Assembly (NCBI RefSeq): GCF_008831285.2
Contig: NC_045145.1
Coordinates: forward strand, 9,978,802 to 10,042,801
Direction: 5' to 3'
Origin: Nymphaea colorata
Taxonomy: Eukaryota > Streptophyta > Magnoliopsida > Nymphaeales > Nymphaeaceae
DNA: 64,000 bases
Shown here: positions 11,531-23,623 of the stretch, one piece after another
How the letters are laid out: every line of letters starts with the position of its first letter
Numbering within the stretch: the stretch's first letter is position 1
Position numbers and translations under genes: made by a program
The notes under the pieces: model-generated
What the model was told of the DNA's origin: nothing
Databases searched by the model: none
What the model saw: only the letters and a program-made list of their open reading frames with translations

Positions 11531-14444
11531 AGTTAACTTCATTTCCGAGATGTTTTTATGCTGATTTGAGCTACCAAATGAGGAAAATAGCAATCATGTT
11601 ACACTTATGTTAAATGCTTGAATGTAATTTGAAGCATCATCCTGTGGCGTTTCTTCAATCAATGAAATCTTTGGTTGCACATGAACAGAAAAGTTGCACA
11701 CAATGTGGCTCCTTGTACCTTGTGCAACATGATATTCGTCAATGTAATGAACTCTGAGGTGTTCCTCGACATACATATAAATATATCCTAAGACTGTCAA
11801 ATGGCCATGGTGCACCTATGGCTTCCATGAGTTTGTGTGATGAGAATCCTCCGATCTTGTAAGTCAATTATTATTTTATGGACTATATTTCATGATAAAG
11901 TAGGATTCCAATTCTAATAAGGAGGTTTCCAGTCAACAAGAATTTGTAGCAGGAGTGCTTCTTCCTATCAGAAGCCACTATATCCCCCTTTGAGGAAGTC
12001 AAAGTTATAAATATACCGATATACGGCGAAGGTGCAGTATGGGCATTGTGGCCTTTTGATGTGTCCATGTTTTGTAAATATGGACACACATGTGTCTGGT
12101 TTGCAGGCACATATGTCATATGGATACTTCACACGCTTACTTATGTTCGCAATATCAGTATGCATGGACACACCAAGACCTATTGTGGCTGCAGTCAGGC
12201 TGGCATTTGTTTATTTTGAAATTCTAATAATTTTGTATTATTTTATTTTTGATATTTTGGTTAGCATAATTCCAAATGTTTTGGGAAGTTTTCTCTTGCG
12301 ATGGATATACATGTGCATATGCATGTATATGGGTGCAGACTATCACCTTCCTAATTATAACTGCCACTATGCCAGACATGCCGTTGTACTGCTTTCTTGA
12401 ACTTTAACATCCATGTGATACGGAAAATGCACAAATGCACAAGCAACACTAGTTCAGATTGGAGAAGGGAAGTGTAAAGATCTTTTCGATGTAAGTTGTG
12501 CCAATGCAGGTTGGTGAGTATATCTCTTGCTGTCTGGTGTATATATTATCTTCACATTCTGTGGAATTGAGAATCTGTTTATCTATAAAACAGTCTTTTT
12601 TCTGTTTTCTCTTACCCTTTTGCTCCGCTCTACATATTCCGGTCGGCCACATAAGATCATAATTATCAACTGCAATAAGATTTATTAAACTACACAAAGT
12701 TGACCTCTAGTTGTCTTTTTCTTAATGTTTCACTTCTGATGAGTAGCATTTCACTTTTTTTTTCCTGTTTTCTTATTTTTATTATGGCCATGATTCAAAT
12801 ATGGGAAGGTAGCTATATTTGGAATGTTTGGAAATTTGCAGTCCAGACCAAATGAAAGGACTAAGCTTGTAAGTACCCAGGACTAAACATGACCATACTG
12901 GATTTGACAACGAGTTTGTATGTGTCGGTTAGTGCAAAAGTTGGAATTCATATGACAAACAGGACCTGTTTTCAATTAAAATATGGTATGATCCTGTCTG
13001 CCTTGTGTTATATTTACTGAAATGGGGTCTGCTCTGGATGGCAGTAAATTGTTCCAGCTATTGACTTGGTGAGTCAAATCATGTTTTTTGGGTCATTCTC
13101 TATTGCTTTTTGTGAAGTAATCTTTTGACGAGACATTCGTTTTGGAAAATGTACTTTGGAAGCTTTTGTGGTCAACAAGCAGCGGTAATCCTGAGTTCTG
13201 CTTTTGGTAGTGCGGAAGATGCTTTATTTATGAGATTCCTGTTTTGGGTGATTGTGAGGAAATGGAGAATCAGGCCCCACAGTCGGCATGAATTTTGTGA
13301 AGGTTCTCCCGTTATCCGGATCTGTGACCAAGGCGTTAAGTATTTTAATTATAATTTTAAATCATTTTCATTAGTTTACCTGAGAAGGAGCTATAAGTCA
13401 TAAATATCAGCAGAGTTTCGGAGAGTGAGACCTGCCATTGCGAGAGGCAGCCACGCTACTTCTATGTACTAGAACTGGTCATCTTGATGAGAGTATAATC
13501 CGTTCAATATTTCTAGAAAAAAAAAAAATTGCAAAGAGGCGCGTAATTTTTGGATGAACAATAAAACGGCGCCCAAATTTTGAGGCTGAACAAAAAGGTG
13601 CCTAATTTTCGAGAATAAATCTTAATAAGACGCTTACAGTAACCACCATTGGTATTGGCATGACAGCAAACCTAACCGGACAAATTATGGGGACATGCTC
13701 TTACGGTGCACAAACTTATAGACAGTCTTAATGAATCTGTCCTGAACTTGCTGTCATCCTATGGCTTCTGCGATGGGCTCTAGAGTCTAGATTGAAGCTT
13801 TTAGGAGGTCGGTCCATTCTAACTATATTCAGCCTATTATGGTATTTGAGTTACTGCTTTATCAAGCACCTTGGTCAAACTACACCAGTCAACTCGCACC
13901 CTAAGAACTTTTTCTTACTTCTAGCTCTTTCATGGTTTCTCTCTTGTAGGTCGAGGCTCCCACCTTACATGGAAAATATGATCTTTCTTCATTAGAAACT
14001 GTGGCCTTATCTCTAGCATCTTGTTCCTTATCTCCCATATCGTGGGATTGCTCTTTCATGAATGGGACCATCTATCATGTAGGAAACGTTCATGTCAAAT
14101 ATTTTCCCTTTTGGTAGACATGAACAGCTTATTTGATCTAATATATGGAGCTTACCATTGATGCATTGATGTGATCTACATGCATGATCTATTTTAGCTT
14201 TTGTGTCATTTTAAAGGGCATCTTAAGCAGGTTGAACTTCAGGAATGAACAATGTAAAATTATCCTAAGTGCATCACCAAAAGAATGTTGTAAACAGAAT
14301 ACATTAATAACATGACCCAGAGTGTGACTAATTGTTCTAATAAAATAGAGCATCCTGAATGTGGTCATCGCTGGATCATTATTTGGCATGACCTCTTATC
14401 GTGACTTGTTGTTGATAGGACAGTAATTTGATGCGAATTTTTAG

Positions 14445-14447
<3 letters not shown>
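11531..14447. other. intergenic region with small degenerate repeats
   Basis: No gene is recognised. A 9-bp perfect inverted repeat (TGTGTCCAT at 12060-12068, its complement at 12080-12088) could form a hairpin. At 13531-13620 three degenerate ~30-bp units share ggcgcc-aatttt-ga-gaacaa words. Around 13780-14100 short stretches look faintly coding (for example LHGKYDLSSLETVALSLA) but are broken by stops; I could not name a family. Confidence 0.4.

Positions 14448-14487
<40 letters not shown>
14448..14487. repeat. (CT)20 microsatellite
   Basis: Uninterrupted CT/TC dinucleotide run of about 40 bp. Confidence 0.95.
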
Positions 14488-14489
<2 letters not shown>

Positions 14490-16348
14490 TGTTATGCATG
14501 ACAACAGGGTGTACAAATTAGTATGCTTATGGATGTTCATTCTTGAAGATGGTCCCATGCATAATAGTTCTAAATCCTTGTAAATTCTTTGTATATATGG
14601 CTCTAAATGCAAAGACATAAGCCACTGAAAATCATAGCCATTATTAGTAGATTGACTATTTGCATAATACATTCATTAATAGTTTGCGAGGAAGAAACCA
14701 AAGCAAGGAAGCTTATTTAGTGCTGAAAGGAATGATGATTATGTACATTCCTCTTAATCAGGACTAAATACTTAGTATCATGGCCATACATTTATACAAA
14801 ACTTCTACCCCTAGCACATGCAAATGAGCCATAGACAGTCAAGCGAAATCCAATCCACAAACAAATTTGATCTATGGATAGCATCATTATGGTAAAGGTC
14901 GTAATTGCAAAGGAATCATTACCACAAGGCATAAAGGGGGAGGTCATAAGCGTTTAGCTAGAAAACATTGTGTTAGATGGGTTAGGAAAAGCAGGCAATA
15001 TTGGTGTCACCCTTGAAGGTTTAAATGAAAAAATTGCAACTTGGGCCAATCCTAAACCTGATCAGTTACATCAAATTAATTGATGGATTTTGTTGTAGTG
15101 GAGAACTAAAAGAGACCTAATTTTTGGACAAAATGGAGATGCTATTGGGAGAAAGTTGGGGACTTGGTACCTGCCACCAATATTGTTGAGAAAGAGGAAT
15201 GAAAGATCTATCTGCTAAACGTGCAATATAAATGAATTTCGAATGAAATTGGGAAGAAAATGCTTATCATTTTAAATGCAAGCAAATAAGGATATTATCT
15301 TTCTGGTTTGTGGAGTTATCAACCTTCGACACCTCATCAGTCCTTGCAATTGTATATTAAAACTGTAGGGGCTAAAGGGAATTATGCACTATTGTTCCTG
15401 AGTATATGCAGTATAATTTTTAGAAGGTTCATAGGACCAACCCTATAGGTTCTTGGCTTTAAATTTGCAAAGCATATGAGTTGTTTCTCTAAAAAGGATG
15501 CTTCTAATGGTTGAATTGCTACAGGTTGAAGTATGGCTATGGAGGCTTAAGTACATCTCTCGTACTCACCAACATGATTGATCCGATGTATTTGGAATAG
15601 TAGGTGAACCTGTATTTTCTGCGACAAAACAAACCAACAAAGGTAATAGTACATAAGCTTCTATCCTAAAGTAACTATGAGAAGTGCGCCACAAAGCCTT
15701 TTGTCTCTATGTGTCTCTTTCTCTATCAAGACAAAAACAATAGCAATCAAGTATAGTTCATTTTCCTCAACGCTATTTTATCTATGAAGATACACAAATT
15801 CCATTTCAAGGATTGAGGATCATTGCCCCTTTCCTGGATCCATCCTCCCATTTATGAGGCCTATGATCTAGTTTTCTAAATAACGATAAAGAGGGGAAGG
15901 AGTAAAGAAAAGTTGACATTTAGTTGTTGATTGAATCAAGAGAAAGCAAACTTCTTTTCATTTCTAGCGAAGACCAACATCTGCAATCTAAACCTCTTAA
16001 GATTCTTTTCATAGCCCCCTATCAATAGAAGCCCTTGATAGCACTTCTCTTGGGCGTGAAGCTATATCAGCATCATAAGCTTTGTTTTAGATCATCTACC
16101 AAAGTCTAGACATAGGTTGGCAGTTGAAGTCCATAATGCAATTGAGCAGGAAAAAAATCTCAAATGCTCAATTCATCTCGGAATATTCCTTATACCAAAA
16201 CTTCATCTACAACCTTTTCCAACTAAATCTGCTTTATGTGAGCATATGAAATGTATGAACTAACTAAACCCAGTCATTGCAACAGCTTTTGCAGCCAAAG
16301 GATATTTACCTTGCACCTTTTAGATAGTTCAAGTCAGTGAAGGTCTTA
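14488..16348. other. intergenic region, no gene seen
   Basis: Mixed-composition sequence with stop-rich frames on both strands. It may contain old transposon debris, but no catalytic motif, terminal repeat or coding exon could be supported. Confidence 0.4.
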
Positions 16349-16920
16349 CACTACAAAACAACAAGCATTTACTGACTTGTGAATTTCAACACGTCAGTAA
16401 AGGAAACATTTTTGAATGCCTAGTTCGAGATTTACTTAACAGCCAAAATTTGGTTCAAGAATAATTGTACTATGCTTGTTGACTTTATAGAAGTCATGCA
16501 ATTTTTACCCAATATTGGGTTATGTAACTATCGGCCATTATGTAAAAAAAAAGTTAACTAAATTTTTACCAATGGACATGAAAATGTTAGTAAAAATACT
16601 TTCATTGACCTTTACATGGGCGTTAATACAAATATTCACATCAATACTGATGTTTCTTGTTATGTCAGTAAAAATGTTTTTGTTACTTACCTTACATTTT
16701 TTACTAAAGTCTAGAAACATCTGTAAAAAAATCTTACTGATGTGATGTGCATTGTGTGTCGGTAATTGAAAACATCAAGAAAGCTTTTACTAACATCACC
16801 TTTACCAACATGTCATCTCAAATGTTAGAAGTAGTTTCACCGATATAAGCAAAACATGTGCTTTGATATTAATGCTAAAACCTTAATAGCCCGTATATTT
16901 GCTTCAAATATCGATAAATA
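16349..16920 (+). mobile_element. CACTA-like transposon end or relic
   Basis: The segment opens with CACTACAAAACAACAAG, the usual start of plant CACTA (En/Spm) elements. It is followed at once by an inverted pair, TTTACTGAC (16368-16376) and GTCAGTAAA (16393-16401). The next 500 bp carry many variants of a subterminal word, for example atgtcagtaaaa near 16663 and atgttagtaaaa near 16583, plus reverse-strand forms such as tttactaacat near 16785. No clean matching GTAGTG end with a 3-bp target duplication was found; the GTAGTG near 16964 matches only about 7 bases. No transposase is visible, so this is a truncated or non-autonomous copy. Confidence 0.5.
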
Positions 16921-17568
16921 AGATTAGAGGACATCTCAACTATTGCATGCATTTGAGTTACGAGGTAGTGTAGTTATGGGGTGTTATAGCATCCCTAGTC
17001 CTTACTACAACATCATGTATCACCAAAATTAAGACTGTCAAATATACATAAATAGAAGATGTTTACCAAGGAAAGTATAGCGACTGAGGCACCTATTGGG
17101 CCTTTTTGGCCGATCATATTGACATGCCTTGGTGAATATAGAAAAACATGTATAACTCTTGCAATTGAATAGCTTCATATTAGTTTACATGAGAAAGAAA
17201 TTTGGGTTTGTCTTATAAGTTGACAACAATGAGGGAGAAACTTTTATGCATTACATTGAGTTAGCACCATTGTCACAAAAAATGTGTATGAGTATTATAT
17301 GACGAGGAATTTTTAGGGTATAATACGGCAAAGTTGTATATATCAAGAAAATCTCGGTGAATTTTTAAAAAATTTAATAAATCTTGAGAATTATAAAAAA
17401 AAAATTAACAAAAAATATGAAAAAACAAGCAAAACGCGTATAATACCTGTATTATACATGCAGTATACCCTTATTATACCCATTTTTTCGACATGTTTTA
17501 TTTTTTAGCGTTTTTTAACACGTTTTGAGTGGGTGAAATTTCACCCGCTCTACTGCCGACCGTGAGAC
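16921..17568. other. spacer with TATAC-type inverted words
   Basis: AT-rich, no gene. Between about 17318 and 17490 the words gtataatac and gtattatac recur in both orientations (17318-17330, 17437-17470), which hints at the edge of a small unidentified inverted-repeat element, but no ends or target duplication could be defined. Confidence 0.3.
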
Positions 17569-17720
17569 GCAAAGGGGGAAGGGGGAAGGGAGAAGAGGGG
17601 GGAAGGGAGAAGCGGAGGGGGAAGGGAGAAGAGGGGGAAGGGAGAAGCAAAGGGGAAAGGGAGAAGTAGAGGGGAAGGGGGAAGGGAGAAGGTTGGAGAG
17701 GGATTGAGAGAGAGAGAAGA
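17569..17720 (+). repeat. 150-bp polypurine tract built from a ~14-bp unit
   Basis: Almost pure G/A on the plus strand. The word gggaagggagaag recurs imperfectly about every 14-30 bp, and many G-runs of four to six occur. Long polypurine tracts with mirror-like repetition can form triplex DNA or quadruplexes; that is inference here. Confidence 0.85.
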
Positions 17721-17875
17721 GAAATAAGGAATAAGGGAGGCCGTTGATCTCTTGCAGCCATGGCCGTCGTGGAGAATGCCGGCGTGGATTTGGGGGTGAA
17801 CGTCGGATCATCGTTGGCTGGTCGGAATTTTGGTGACGAAGTGTTCTGTTATCTTCCAACAGTCACCTAAAAAGT

Positions 17876-18056
17876 CTCTCCTTCATTTTATCATGTACAT
17901 CAAACACAGTTAATTTTACCCTACAAAAAAATTTCATGCAATCAAACAGGACCTCAAATCGGAAGAAAGTTAAATTTCATCCTGTATTTTTTTCCAGAAA
18001 AATTTATCATGGTAAATTTAACACGTTAAATTCTTCCTTGCAATCAAACGGGCCCA
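17876..18056 (+). mobile_element. orphan right arm of a GGCC-ended DNA element
   Basis: This 180-bp segment is homologous in the same orientation to 40110-40287, the right end of the element at 36376-40287. Shared words include agttaattttaccct, ttttttccaga and the terminal catcaaat/caatcaaa followed by GGGCCC. No matching left arm was located upstream, so this is either a truncated copy or one whose left arm has decayed. Confidence 0.55.
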
Positions 18057-18779
18057 GAGAGATGCTCTCCCCATGGCTGCGACCCTTCTGCCGTAGCCTT
18101 TCTCTTGCCTTCCTACCAGGATACCTCTGTGTGAAGTTTTGGAGTTTTAGATGGGAGAGCTAGCCCATCAAAGAGACCTGGGAGAGGCAACGTCTGCCCT
18201 CTTCCCCACCGCTTCCTTTACTACCTGAGCAATCAAAAACATGACATTGAGGGCCACACTTCACCTCCCCTCAAGATATATTGAGAACAATAGGCAAGGG
18301 AGCAACCCACTGGAAGCAATCCCCTTTGAAATAATGGGCAAAACATCTCATGTAGTATGATATGGAAGAAGGTGAATATTGTGAACCTATGGAGGACAAC
18401 AATGACAATGGGCAATCGAGGGCTTTCATTCTAGCATAAATGTCGTACTAATGGATAGGCTTTTTGCTTTTACTGCAATTAGTTGTTTTGTGGGAGGCGA
18501 TTGTTGTAGGAATTTTGACTTCAGTTACATAAAGTATTGAGAATCCAAGATAAGGTCACTGCTCGGTTGGAGCGAGCGACACCCACCCAAAAACCTTGCT
18601 CCCCAGTAGGACGTGAGTGAAGCCATCTGATCAACCTGCTGCCCCGGGTATGCCAAAACCTGAAAAAGAAACAATTGAAGGCTTAGCCTTTGCAATATGG
18701 CAACAAGCCAGGAAAATACCAAACCCTCTTAGATAGGGCTCAAATAAGAGAACAAATATCAAAACCATTTATCATCATG
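18057..18779. other. spacer, no gene seen
   Basis: Mixed-composition sequence. Frames are short and closed by stops, and no element ends were recognised. Confidence 0.35.
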
Positions 18780-21090
18780 TCGTGTTAGAGCACGACACGA
18801 AAAGGGCCACCCAATGGCCACAGTAACCCAATTTCAATCACATGCACATCAATCACATACATTCAATCATATACATTACATTTTCATTAACTTTAGTGAA
18901 TTCACAGTTCACGTTGGTGCAACACAGACACGTGTACACCATGGGCGGCCTACAGCCGAGAGACAACCCCCGTGGTGGCCCATAACAGTATGGATCAATT
19001 TCATCCACTGCAGCGGTAGAGCACTCATCCATGGATGTGTGAATTTCAAGGAGAGATACTCAGCCTTCCCTAGGACACCTAGGTTTGGAAGGCGGGAGCC
19101 CAACGCTCCAAGCACAACACACAACAGTACCCTAGGGCCTTGCATCGCTTGCGCTCCGAACAGGCGAGACTAGTGGCAAAAGCGGGATGTTTCCCAAACA
19201 CATAGCCACATCCCACTGGCCTCTCATCTCTTATCATTTATTATTATCATTAGATTAACACATTCACAAACTGACTTGCTAGCTCATGAGGTTGGTGCAC
19301 TTCACGAGTACACCCACACATCCAATTGCCTCCACACGAGGTCTACACATAACAATAACAGTCATAGCTAGCCGTCATACAATACAGGTACAACTACCCT
19401 CCAATTCAATCATTTGCATCATTGCACGCAGCAATATGTGTGCAACAGAACAAAACATTCACATCATTCATCATATCAATCACATCGTCAAAAAAAACTT
19501 AGCCAAACCATAGAGAGTAGTCTCGATCTGTGATTGGCTCGTAGCTGTCCTATGCAGTTATCATTCTAGGATGCTTTCTAATGCACAATTGGGGTCGAGA
19601 AGACACTCGACTCGATACCCCACCTCATCTGTCCTAAACAATTATCAATTCTAGCATGCACATGCAAAGGCGTAACATTTTCAAAACAATCACTAATAGC
19701 CTTTCAAAACCCTTCATATCATATATCAATTCATGTACATGCATACACATATTCAATCTCAAAACAGTCAATCAGTTCCCATCACAAATCCTAGAATCCC
19801 ATGACCCTAGGAACACACATTCACACATTTGCCCAGGTAGGGATTTGCCTGTACCTGTGGCGCGCTCACAAACTCTTCAAAATGCCTCAAGCTTCAAATC
19901 CGGTAGCTCAAGGTCGACGGGACGTGCCCGGTGTACCTGCAAACATAACCAAATGGTAAGTTCTCTACTCGTTTCGCTTACAATCGATACAAATCTAAAA
20001 ATACCATCATCGAGGCATGTCTTCGCCTCAAATGGGTGTCGACCCACAAAGCCCTCCAAAAAGGGGTCTTTTCCCACCCGTCGAGGTTGCCACCAACGAT
20101 TAGAACTCAAACTTATATTCGACTTATCACATGTGCGATTCTCACTTGTTTTCCATAGTTGAGGCGTCTTTCCCACCATTAAGATTCTCAACAAACAACG
20201 CATATGTACATCAATAGAAACCTACTTCCCAAGCTTGCTAAAACAGTTCTAAACCTTCACCACAACATCACAATCTCTACCATGCTTCCCTAATGCTTCG
20301 AAAATCAACTCATCATGCTTAAATGATCATTATAGGCATGAATCAACACTTCTCCATCATAATCCTAAACTTCCCCAAAAACAAAATCGTTAACACGCAT
20401 CCCAAATCATCAATTTTAAACTCTAACATGCTCAAACAATAATTATACATGCTCTCATAGATAATATTCAATAATCTAAGCTCAAATAGGCCTTGCTCAC
20501 CCCAATCTAAGTGTCCAAACTGTTGTGACGCCTCTGACAGCCACCTCAAGCATACAATCGGTCCCAAAATGGCATAAATTGTGCCAAGCCACCACCACCA
20601 ACACCACCTAAATGCTGATACGAGGGGAAGAATGCGCTTCCCAAACTGGAATCCTAACAAACAGTGATGAAATCCATGAGAAAGAGTGCTCGGCTGGAGA
20701 AAAAAGGGAAAAAACAAATAGAAAAAATGGGGAGAGAGCTCACGTAAGGAGTGTGTAGGCAAGGGGAGGTGCTGACAGAAAGGGGCAGACAGAAGAGAGA
20801 GCGAGGGAAGGAGGGTTCAGACAGAAATGGGGAAGAAGAGCAGTGAGGGGGAGAGGACGTGAGGGAAGAGAGAGAGCCGGTGGGAGAGTGAGGGTGAGTG
20901 AGAAGAGGGACCGTGCGGGAGGGAGCTAGCGGAAAGGGGAAAGAGTCGCGAGAGAGGAAGAGAAAACGTGCGGCAGAGAGGGCGCGGGAGCATGAGAGTG
21001 GTGGAGAAAAGAAAACAAAGCACGAGAGAGAGAACCCCCCCTGTAACAACAAGCGGGTGCTCACAAGGCCCAGAAAGACTCAGTCATAGG
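18780..21090. other. unclassified C/A-rich block ending in a purine-rich tract
   Basis: From 18780 to about 20660 the plus strand is unusually rich in C and A (caatcacat, cattcacac and similar words). From about 20690 to 21045 it turns into a GA-rich tract with many gagag and ggaag words. No reverse transcriptase, gag or integrase signature is present in any frame. The texture resembles non-coding parts of large plant LTR retrotransposons, but no LTR pair, primer site or target duplication was found. Confidence 0.3.
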
Positions 21091-21879
21091 AACCAACCTA
21101 CGCTCTGGTAAACGAAAACCACCTCGATCGGATCTACTAAACGAATCAGGCCACCTCTCTTTTTGAAAGAATTTACATGCCAGCCACCAGCTTTCCCAAA
21201 AAGGGGAGATTTGCTGCTTACTGCTTAGGGAAACATCCGGCCACCCACCCCATAAGTGGGTGGGTGGGTCAACCATCCCATTTGATTGATGTACGCCAAT
21301 GGCTTGCTGCTCAATCACCTGGAGGAACAAAGACTAAGGGACACTCATTCGCATTGAGTACACCCTATACATGTATCATAAATCTTTACTGAGTGTGACA
21401 CTAGATCTATTAATTTTTTTTGGAATGTCATAAATTTTCGGTCTGGTAGCTTTAGTAAATGATTACATATTTGGGCACCAAACAAATCGGTGATTAAAGC
21501 ATAAAATCTATTTCTTATCTATTCATGAGATAGGCCCAAGATACTTTGATCTCTTATCTTTTATCAAACCCAAACACAAACGAGTTGGATGGAAAAAGAG
21601 AGGATGCATTGATTAGACGTCTCATCTCCAGGTATATAAGTTTTACGATATACCTTGTTAGGACCATATCACACTATCTATTGATTATTTAGTAACCCAA
21701 GAAATCCTCTCCGGCATGTGGTTCAAGTTTCATTGCAACCTCCTTTGACTTTCTGAATCAGAAACCCTTTCACCTTTTGATTCATTCACCAAAAACTTGT
21801 TTAGATCGAGGCGAGGGGGAGATTCCCTAAGAGGGACCCCTCACAAGCCGGGCTTCTAGAGATGAGGCTTTTGGTAAAG
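21091..21879. other. spacer before the LINE
   Basis: No gene recognised. A short tandem of gtgg (21256-21270) is the only local repeat noted. Confidence 0.3.
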
Positions 21880-22229
21880 CGAACCAAAGTCAATTTTGGG
21901 CCACCAAACCCTACAACTGATGAGAAGGGGCCGGGGAAGCTCTCCACTACAGTTATGTAGTGCCTCCATCCCTCTTTCAAATGGTGGTGGGCCGGTGGCC
22001 AACGTGTTGTAGATTGACAAAGGCATTGTTGGACTGATCCTTTGGTGGAAAATGTTCCTTTTGACTCTTCCTGACTGATCTAGATGTCCTTTGAGACTCT
22101 ACATCATTGCATCCATCTGTGCTATGAGCTACTTCTGTAAAAAAGTGAGAAGATAAAAACAGTACTGTGCCAACGTCCACAACCTATGTTCTTGTTGTTT
22201 GGCATGGATCGTTCTCAGTAGAGTGAAAA

Positions 22230-23584
22230 ATAAGGAAAATCTTGCAGTGGTGCTCAGAAGTGGAGCATGGAAATTAGGTGGGAAACCTTCATCTCTTGTA
22301 GATGGTACCTTGGGATGCTACCAATGTTGAGAAAATTAGTGCAATTTCCCATCTAGATTTGATTGCCAAATCTACCTTCATTTTTCTAAAACTAAATGCT
22401 TCTATCATGTGAAATCACTTGATCATTGGGAGAAGAGTTGCTAGAAATTGATGCATTGACAAAAACAATGCTCCGCCTTGGTTTTGCACACATTAGAATA
22501 TTGGTGCCCTTGAAGTTTGTCCTCATATCGACAATAGAGCTGGTGTAAGGAGGAGACAGGACCATCACACAAGAGGCCTTTACGAGGAGTGGCTCTATTT
22601 TTGCACACAGTGCAAATAAAGCTCTCATTACACAGAAAACTGCATAACTATGAGAAGACCGACTGGCGAGGAGACAAAATAGCCTAAACTAGCTTTTGGT
22701 TGGATGGACGTTAAAATTTTAAGATGACAGAGGAGGTCAAACCATAACGCATAGAGGAACACTCCACAATTTGTAGTTGGAAACAACAGGTTTGCTGCCC
22801 TGACACATGAACAAAACCATCATATGGGACACAATGATATGGAAACGTGGAAGGCCTTTCAGTAGGAAGATCTAGTGTAATAGATTCAACACACACCCAT
22901 TCATCAACCATAGCTTCAAACTCCAACCTTAAAGTTATCCTTAAGCAATCTTTTGGCCAAACAATCATGATTGGCTCCCCTAGGTTTCGGCTTGTAGCAG
23001 GAATCATCTCAATTTGCACCATTCTTAGGGGCACACAAGAGACTATCAGATTTATTGGAAACTAATGTAGTCACCAATAAGAAGCTTGCACCTAACCCAC
23101 CTACCTACTCCATAAAGGTGTTCCGCTTAGGAGTAGGTGGACCACGCCAGAAACCTCCTTGTGCAAAGATCAAACTGGATATTGAAACGTACCAAAAGGG
23201 ATTCCAAGAGAACTAGAGAGAACCACTTCAGGAGGTAAGTAATTGTTGCTCCCGATAAAATGCACTATGAAGGGGAACCCAGGTGGGCTGCGTAGGTTGA
23301 ATCCAGAAAAGTACCATATTAGTAGTTCAAGATGAGCTCGGGCAAAGCTGCATAGCGACTTTGCTAGCAAGAAATATGAAGGTATTGTAGGGGAGGTGGG
23401 ATGGAGAACCCGGTTGGTAGTGGTACATCACTACTATAAGATACTTCAGTGGGAGAACCATTGGACCACAACTTTATTCAGATGGGATGTGGAAGACATT
23501 CAAATGACAAAGGATCAAGTAGATGCAATATTGGACCAATGGGAGGCATACGACCAAATGAAGGATACAAAGAGTGATGATTAG
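22230..23584 (+). pseudogene. LINE ORF1 relic (DUF4283-like RNA-binding protein)
   Basis: Plus-strand fragments resemble the DUF4283 domain of plant L1 ORF1 proteins: a glycine/tryptophan phrase near 22255-22300, then QFPI-stop-I-stop-LPNLPSFF (22342-22389), then GEELLEIDALTKTMLRLGFA (about 22430-22490) followed by I-R-I-L-V-P-L. In the family this protein coats the LINE RNA and helps its reverse transcription. The frame is broken by several stops, two of which (22354-22356 and 22360-22362) fall where the family usually has tryptophan. The downstream part is poorly conserved; an open tail ending at 23584 (DQVDAILDQWEAYDQMKD) may be its C-terminus, 39 bp before the ORF2 start. Confidence 0.6.
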
Positions 23585-23623
23585 TCACTTAGGACTCTCC
23601 AACTAAGTTTTATTTTTTTTTTC

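Noticed and set aside
17498-17859. Minus-strand proline/serine/leucine-rich frames
   Set aside because: They are the translated complement of the polypurine tract, without any recognisable protein feature.
19005-19045. tRNA-like phrase gcagcggtagagcactcatcc
   Set aside because: It resembles a D-arm, but no anticodon arm, T-arm or acceptor stem could be completed around it.
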